This document shows positions 58,498-64,000 of a stretch of 64,000 nt of DNA, in pieces; position 1 is the stretch's first letter, and each line of letters starts with the position of its first letter. Source of the DNA: Drosophila pseudoobscura (taxonomy: Eukaryota; Arthropoda; Insecta; Diptera; Drosophilidae); NCBI RefSeq assembly GCF_009870125.1, contig NC_046680.1, positions 21,223,501-21,287,500 on the forward strand, in the 5' to 3' direction. Position numbers and translations under genes: made by a program. Under the pieces are notes generated by a model, which was given only the letters and a program-made list of their open reading frames with translations, had not been told where the DNA came from and searched no databases.

Positions 58498-60177
58498 TTA
58501 GTAGGGACAGTTGGCCTCTTCCGGCCAATTGCAGGTGTTGATGGATACATCGAAGTGGAGGCCCGGGGTGCACTCGAAATCGTAGCGGAGGCCACCGACG
58601 CACTGGTAGTATCTGCTGCAGTCGCTGCTGTGCAGGAAATAACCATCGCTGGAGCAATCTCCAGCTGGGGATCCAGATCCACCACCGCCACCGCCACCGC
58701 CCTGAGTTGGACCAGGAGTGGGAGCTGGTGTCACATTGCCACCACCTCCGCCGCCGCCGCCGCCGCTCACCTCCTTGCCGAGAGCGCGGTTCATGGTTTT
58801 CAGAAGGGGATATGACTCTCCACAGAGGCCGCGGAAGTCGTCCGTCTCAATGGACCACATCATGGCACCGCCCAGGTTGCGCGACTCGACCAGCTTCATC
58901 TTCATCTCGATGCTCTCGGGATTATCGTAGCCTATCCACTGATCGCCCTGGAATGCGTACGGGGCACCATTCTCCTGGTCGAACACAGTCTGCCAATTGT
59001 TCAAGCAGATCTCGTGGTATCCCATGAATCCGTTCTCTCGCGTGTACACGCCAGCGGAGCCAGGGCCAATGCAAGCGGCTCCAGGCCAATTTTGTGAGGC
59101 ATCGGCCATTTGGTAGCTGTGACCATAGAAGCCAATGCCCAGGATCAGCTTCTCAGCGGGTGCACCTGTAAAGTAAAGGAGTACCGATTAAGAGGCTAGT
59201 TCTGAGTCGGAAAAGGCAGGCTGTTGTGGATACCTTGAGCCAGCCAGTAGTCAATGGACTCGGTCACCTCGGGCAGGGGGGCATTCAAGCCCAGGTAGCC
59301 ATCGAGAGCCATGTGGAAGTCGTAGGTCATCACATTGATGAAGGTTAGGTGCTGGGAAATGGCCGGAATATCATACGAGATTTTCGCCGACTTTTCAGAC
59401 GCGCCCACAGCAATGCCCAGCTCCAGGCCATACCGATCGTAGCTGTGTTTTAGACGAGAGAGATCTAAGAATTGAGCTCTAACTTCTTCTGGATATATCG
59501 TAGACTCACGTTTCCTTGATTTCACGGAGAAGGGTGACAAAGTTGACGCGATCTGCCTCCTCATTGCCTCCGCGCTGCCCGGGATATTCCCAGTCGAGGT
59601 CCAGACCGTCAAAGCCGTATTGCTGGATAAACGCCAAACTGGTGGAGATAAAGGTGGCACGCTTGCCTGGATCGGCGGCCATTTCCGAGTACTTAATGGA
59701 GCCCTCGTTCCACCCACCCACTACAGCCAGGATCTTAAGCTTGGGATTCCGTTGCTTCAGGGCAATGGTCTGACTGATGAAGCCTTTTCGTCCAAAAAAG
59801 AGCGAATAGAGAGATCTCCAGGAGGAAAGCTAACACCTTCAGCAGCTTAGGTCACTTACCCAGTCCATCGTCCATGTCCAACCAGGTGTCAAGGGACTTG
59901 AACTCGCCCCCATCGCCGATCCCGAAGAAGGTGTAGCTGATGTGGGTGCACAGGAAGGGATCGATATCGGAGGGCGTGAACTTGCCATCGCCCGGACGAT
60001 AGTTGGCCCAGGTGCCCCAATAGCAGTTGACCAGCTCTGCAGGAGATGATGGATTGATAATGGGTTAGGATCAGAGATCTTCCAGCTCCCTTTCGAAACG
60101 AACTTACTCTCGCTGGTGGCCACTTGGCCTAGGCAGAGGCAGAGCACTGCAAATGCCCAGAATGAGTATAGCTTCAT
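58498..60177 (-). CDS. Chitinase, GH18 with glycine-rich linker and CBM14 (Cht4/Cht8 type)
   Basis: Exons 60108-60177, 59860-60036, 59510-59783, 59234-59442 and 58498-59165 join in phase to give 465 residues. A signal peptide (MKLYSFWAFAVLCLCLGQVA) is followed by a full GH18 domain with FDGLDLDWEYP (catalytic Glu near residue 148), VMTYDFHMALDGY and MMWSIETDDFRGLCG. Two glycine runs flank a short threonine- and proline-rich stretch (NVTPAPTPGPTQ) and lead to a C-terminal six-cysteine CBM14 domain ending EEANCPY. It should be an active secreted chitinase. The barrel is closely related to the neighbour at 61037, which lacks the CBM14. Length fits fly Cht4 (462 residues as I recall); the symbol is left open. 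An upstream TATA box and GATA site suggest gut-type control. Confidence 0.92.
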
Positions 60178-60227
60178 GGTATACACGCTCTAAAGAGGTT
60201 ATGGCTTAGGGCCTGCTCTGGCGTGGC

Positions 60228-60234
60228 TTATATA
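60228..60234 (-). promoter_or_regulatory. TATA box of the chitinase at 58498-60177
   Basis: Minus-strand TATATAA about 51 bases before the start codon. A GATAAG-type site (CTTATC on the plus strand) lies near 60264, just upstream. Confidence 0.5.
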
Positions 60235-61036
60235 GTGCCTCCGATTCCGATTGCCGAAGAGCTCTTATCTATCGGGAACATGAAGTTTGTTTGTGGCGTA
60301 GATAAGTCTCTTAGTGATCGTAATCGCCGTAAAGCAAAACAGTTCCCTGATATATTGCATCCACCAACGAGATTTCAACTATTCAAGTGCCCATCGACAC
60401 AAAACACCTGTCAACGTCGATATCTCCATGTATTTGAGATTAAATTATGTTAATAAATATACATTTTGGAGTCTCCTCTGGAGTGCATCTTGAAATTGTG
60501 CTCGTGCTTGGCATGGCAGTAATTCAAAACTCGCCTTTAAGCTAACGATAGGGTAAGTACTCTTTCACCTTTCAAGGGATCGGATCTCAAGTAGATTGAT
60601 TGGACTCTGTAGCCCCCCAAAATATGCCACAGCTTGAGAGAGTCACAACTGCTGGATCTTTCAGCTTATGGAATGTCTGTGTCATACGATCGTGGGCATT
60701 ACTATAAATATACACAAAGATCAGCAAAGTACGGACAATTGATGTCCATTACCAAGACTTTGGATTGCAACCAAACAAATGCTTGCTTTATAACTATGAA
60801 TTAATTAGTCTTAAGCATTCAATGAACTATTCCTCGATCCGTTCCCCCAGTTTCCCCATATCATCTGGGATAGCAATACTCATCTAAAACCAATAAGCCC
60901 CACTACTTGCGAAGTAAGCCATATAGGATTGCTTGTGTGTGATATCCCAATGATTAAGAGAACCAAGAATAATAGCCAGATTGTTTTCAATACATAATTT
61001 CTTTATTTATAGTACTTGTACTCGATCCTAAAGCAT
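60235..61036. other. Intergenic region between two active chitinase genes
   Basis: Upstream region of the gene at 58498 and 3' flank of Cht9. AT-rich, with no coding frame of note. Confidence 0.5.
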
Positions 61037-62264
61037 TTACCAACGCAACTTCCTGTTGATGGTCTTCAGGAGCGGATAGGACTCGCCGCACTGTCCGCGG
61101 TAGTCGTCGGTCTCCAGAGACCAGATCATGGCACCGGCCAGATTCTTGGACAGAGCAAAGTCCATCTTGTACTGCACACTGAGGACATTGTCGTAGCTGA
61201 CCCACTGGTCGCCAGAGTAGGCGTAGGGAGCGGCGTTGTTGTAGTCGAAGACGGTGTACCAGTTGTTCAAACAGATCTCGTTGTAGCCCATGTATCCGCT
61301 GTCGCCAGTGTAGGGGCCGGAATTACCGGCTCCGCGGCACGGTGCTCCAGGCCAGTTCTGGGAGGAGTCGGACAGCTGGTAGCTGTGACCGTAAGTACCA
61401 ACACCGAGGACGAGCTTGTTGGCAGGAGCACCCTGGCTGAGCCAGAAGTTGATGGCATTCTCCACAGCCCACTGGGGCGCGTTGAAGCCCGTGTAGCCAT
61501 CGGAAGCCATGGCGAAGTCATAGGTCATCACGTTGATGAAGTTCACGTGCTGGGCGATGTTGGCGATCTCATAGCAGCCGCTGGCCAGCGATTCTCCCGC
61601 ACCGACAGCGATTCCCAGCTCATAGCCGTAGGGCGCAAAGCTATAGGAGAAAATGGTTGTTTTCAGATAAAGGGTGATTCTTAGGTGATTGGGACTGTGG
61701 ACTTACGCTTCCTTGATTTCTCGCAGCAGGGTCACAAAGTTGGAGCGATCGTCCCAGTTGCCACCACGTTGATTGGGGTATTCCCAGTCCAGATCCAATC
61801 CATCGAATCCATTGTTACGCAGCAGGTTGAGGGCCGAGTTGATGAAGTTCTGGCGCTTGTACCAGTCACCGGCCATCGAGGAGTACTTGGTGGATCCCTC
61901 GTTCCAGCCGCCGACCACGGCGAGGACCTTCAGATTGGGATTCTGACGCTTCAGACCGACGGCCTGGCTAATGAAGCCCAGATCGTAGTCCAGCCACGTG
62001 TCCAGGGAGTTAATATCGCCATTGTCGTTGATCCCGAAGAAGGAATAGCTCAGATGCGTGCACAGACCAGCGTCGATGTTGGAGACATCGAACTTTCCAT
62101 TGCCGCTGCGGTAGTTCGCCCACGTGCCCCAATAGCAGTTCACGATGCCTGGATTTGTTAAAAGGATATTATCGGATACAACACGACTTATAGTTGCACT
62201 CACGTTCAGCACCGATCACCTGGCTCAGGCAGAGGGCCACGAGTAGTGTCAATAGTTTTCCCAT
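61037..62264 (-). CDS. Cht9: Chitinase, GH18 without chitin-binding domain (Cht9)
   Basis: Exons 62204-62264, 61707-62148 and 61037-61640 give 368 residues, the length I recall for fly Cht9. A signal peptide (MGKLLTLLVALCLSQVIGAE) leads straight into the GH18 barrel: NCYWGTWANYRSGNG, VLAVVGGWNEGSTKYS, FDGLDLDWEYP (catalytic Glu near residue 143), VMTYDFAMASDGY, and MIWSLETDDYRGQCG near the end. There is no linker or CBM14; the protein ends TINRKLRW. It should be an active, secreted chitinase that binds chitin only through its catalytic cleft. It is the most upstream of six chitinase-family genes in a row on this strand. A TATA box and several GATA words lie just upstream. Confidence 0.94.
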
Positions 62265-62300
62265 TTCAGTAATGCTGGCTGAGATCGAATCCCTCACTGT

Positions 62301-62307
62301 ATTTATA
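62301..62307 (-). promoter_or_regulatory. Cht9: TATA box of Cht9
   Basis: Minus-strand TATAAAT lies about 37 bases before the start codon, implying a very short 5' UTR. A GATA cluster sits some 25-55 bases further upstream. Confidence 0.55.
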
Positions 62308-62329
62308 CCTTCCTACCATAGGCCATGGG

Positions 62330-62363
62330 CCCTATCGTTATCCCTATCCTTATCCTTATCTAC
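62330..62363 (-). promoter_or_regulatory. Cluster of GATA sites upstream of Cht9
   Basis: On the minus strand this reads AGATAAGGATAAGGATAGGG followed by ATAACGATAGG, i.e. five GATA words in about 34 bases, two or three of them in good GATAAG form. GATA factors drive midgut genes in flies, so this is a likely enhancer-like element for gut expression; the role is inferred. Confidence 0.5.
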
Positions 62364-63066
62364 GGTCATGTAGGTATGCTGATAGCTCCTCCACTCGACT
62401 GACAAATTTATTGAAGATTATGTACTCGAAAATGTTTTGAATGTGCAATATTTATGGGACTCTGTATCTCAATTTCAAACTGATTTCTGTTGCCCATCAC
62501 TTAGCTCTTCGGTGAAGGAACTTTATAGACCCATTAAATTAGGGGATAAGAAATTTGTCAATTAATTTTCGTTCTAATTATACTTTCATTGGTATTTCAT
62601 AGATAAATGTAATCCGAGGGGCAAAACAGAACTTCTCTCATTGGAAAGCATTTAAATTATCATCCACAGAAGTACGACAGTCCAATCCAAGGATTCTTTC
62701 GGAAACAATCTCTTGTCGTTAGGGACAGATCTCAAAGAAAATATTTACCCCGATTTCTCATTTAAGTATCACTTTTCCGTCCAAGCATTTCCATCAGAGA
62801 CAATTCAACATGTAGTTGCCTACTTTAGGGCGTGTTTTTTATTTTTCTTAAACATATACAATGTTTATTTTAGCAATTTGTGCGAACAAAATTATAAACT
62901 TTCGGACGTCGATTCGAGATTCGTTAACAATATTGAATAGAAATGCAAGAATAAATATAATCCATAATTTATGCGTCCAGTTGAACTGTAAGCCGCGCAG
63001 ATAAACAATTGTGATTCAGTGCGTGTTTCCTCAGAGATTCCGAGATTCCCAAAGGGTATCCTAGAT
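62364..63066. other. Intergenic region upstream of Cht9
   Basis: AT-rich sequence between the Cht9 promoter and the 3' end of the last gene. No coding frame, RNA gene or repeat of note is seen. Confidence 0.5.
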
Positions 63067-64000
63067 TTAGTTGGCGACGTAGATCTCGAACTCCTTGTAG
63101 GCCAGCTCCTCGCCGCCGTACGGGATGTAGCAGCAGCCGTGAGAGGGCTGAACCTTTCCCACGGTTATGGTGCCGTCGTGGGTGGCGCGGCCGATGAACA
63201 GGGGCTCACCTTCGGCAGTCTCGCCGGCGGGCAGCGCGTTGGGTGGAATGTTGCCAGCCTCGACGGGGACCCATTGGCCGCCGCCGGCGCACAGGACCTC
63301 GTATTCGCCGTGTCCGTGCTCGCCGCCTCCGTAGGCAATGTAGGTGACCCCGTGCGAAGGATGCAGCTTGCCGGGAATCAGATCACCCTCATGGCGGGCG
63401 CGTGCAATGTACAACTGCTCACTTCCGTCGAATCCTCCCTGCATGGAATTTGGTGGCACCTCTCCGTTGGCGGCTGGCACCCAGCATCCGGGACCACTGC
63501 CCGTTGGAGCAGCAAAGCCCATGGCCGGGGCCGATGGGGCAGAGTCTGTAAGAGAATATTTGGGTTACTCTCAGGGCCATTTTGTGATCCTCCAGTCCCA
63601 AAACTCACCATCCAACAACCAGGTACCGCTGGCACCCCAGCCGGTGCAGATGCCGACAAAGTTCACCGGGAACAGGTCTCCGGCGTCGTAAGAGAGGAAG
63701 GCGGCAGCATCGCCCTCACGACCCACAGTAATGACATTGTCGTACCAGCGAATCCAGAAGCCGCGGAACTCTCCGGCGTCCAGAATCCCGGGCGTGGGCA
63801 CCTCCACCAACTCGGGCTTTTGGCGGTCCTTGCGGATCACCGACTTGGTATTCTCCCATCCGCCCAGGAAGATCTCGTAGATGGGTCCGCTCTCTTGTGG
63901 GGAGGGGGTCAGAGCCAGATGGGCATCCTTGGGCGAGCGCACCTTGAAGGTGAACACTCCACCGCTGGCCGGGAAGAACTGGTACTCCAATTTATCGGGT
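63067..64000 (-). CDS. CG10527: Farnesoic-acid O-methyltransferase-domain protein with DM9 repeats (partial)
   Basis: Exons 63609-64000 (5' end cut by the window) and 63067-63545 join in phase at LLDG/D. The visible part is about 290 residues; by comparison with the remembered fly protein only the first two or three codons are missing. The first domain (LEYQFFPASGGVFTFKVRSP to GWGASGTWLL) is the Methyltransf_FA family, named after a crustacean farnesoic acid O-methyltransferase but with no S-adenosylmethionine motif that I can see. It is followed by an alanine- and proline-rich hinge and two DM9 repeats (CWVPAANGEVPPN...EYEVLC and QWVPVEAGNIPPN...EFEIYV), a fold with lectin-like, mannose-binding members. 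The protein lacks a signal peptide in what is visible. A role in juvenile-hormone synthesis was proposed for this gene but is doubtful. Confidence 0.88.

Noticed and set aside
1-64000. tRNA, rRNA and LTR-type elements
   Set aside because: I looked for tRNA B-box words (GGTTCGAATCC and complement), rRNA sequence, and long terminal repeats with polymerase-like frames, and saw none that I could support.

Overview
This is eukaryotic, insect DNA, almost certainly a Drosophila. Every protein-coding gene I recognise matches a fly gene: shotgun (DE-cadherin), cpa, mRpL54, ND-B14.7, RIC-3, an RMND5-type ubiquitin ligase subunit, a COA1-like assembly factor, a Cht chitinase cluster and a CG10527-type gene. 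Genes are split by short GT/AG introns. Noncoding DNA is rich in simple repeats, as in flies of the obscura group; that group is my inference, not something I can prove here.

Layout. 1-1132: RMND5 homologue (minus, 3' end outside the window). 1338-2040: relics of a dispersed repeat. 2252-2425: a candidate tiny gene. 4011-9096: RIC-3 (plus, 10 coding exons plus two possible alternative last exons). 10137-10785: ND-B14.7 (plus). 10786-33947: about 23 kb with no recognisable conserved gene; it holds one candidate small secreted-protein gene (20993-21217), some unexplained long open frames and many simple repeats, and is probably regulatory. 33948-39618: shotgun (minus, two coding exons). 40483-43460: an array of the same repeat family seen at 1338-2040. 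44146-45285: cpa (plus). 46214-46846: COA1-like gene (minus), head to head with mRpL54 (47252-47771, plus). 48059-62264: seven GH18 chitinase-family genes. 63067-64000: a farnesoic-acid-methyltransferase-domain/DM9 gene (minus, first codons outside the window).

The chitinase block is the most dynamic part. Three genes keep the catalytic DxDxE motif (48059 plus; 58498 and 61037 minus). Four minus-strand genes between 49682 and 57858 have lost it (Gln and Arg replace an Asp and the catalytic Glu) and are probably chitin-binding lectins. These four form a tandem array with a 2,189-2,190 bp period. The two middle genes are hybrids: their 5' part is like the left gene and their 3' part like the right gene, and all junctions fall in one shared 16-bp stretch. 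This is the footprint of unequal crossing over between two older paralogues, followed by a further, very recent duplication.

Most other genes serve general cell functions (respiratory complex I, mitochondrial ribosome, cytochrome oxidase assembly, actin capping, CTLH ubiquitin ligase) and sit close together with short spacers. Shotgun and RIC-3 have long noncoding surroundings. Exon limits were set by hand from splice consensus, reading phase and remembered family sequence.
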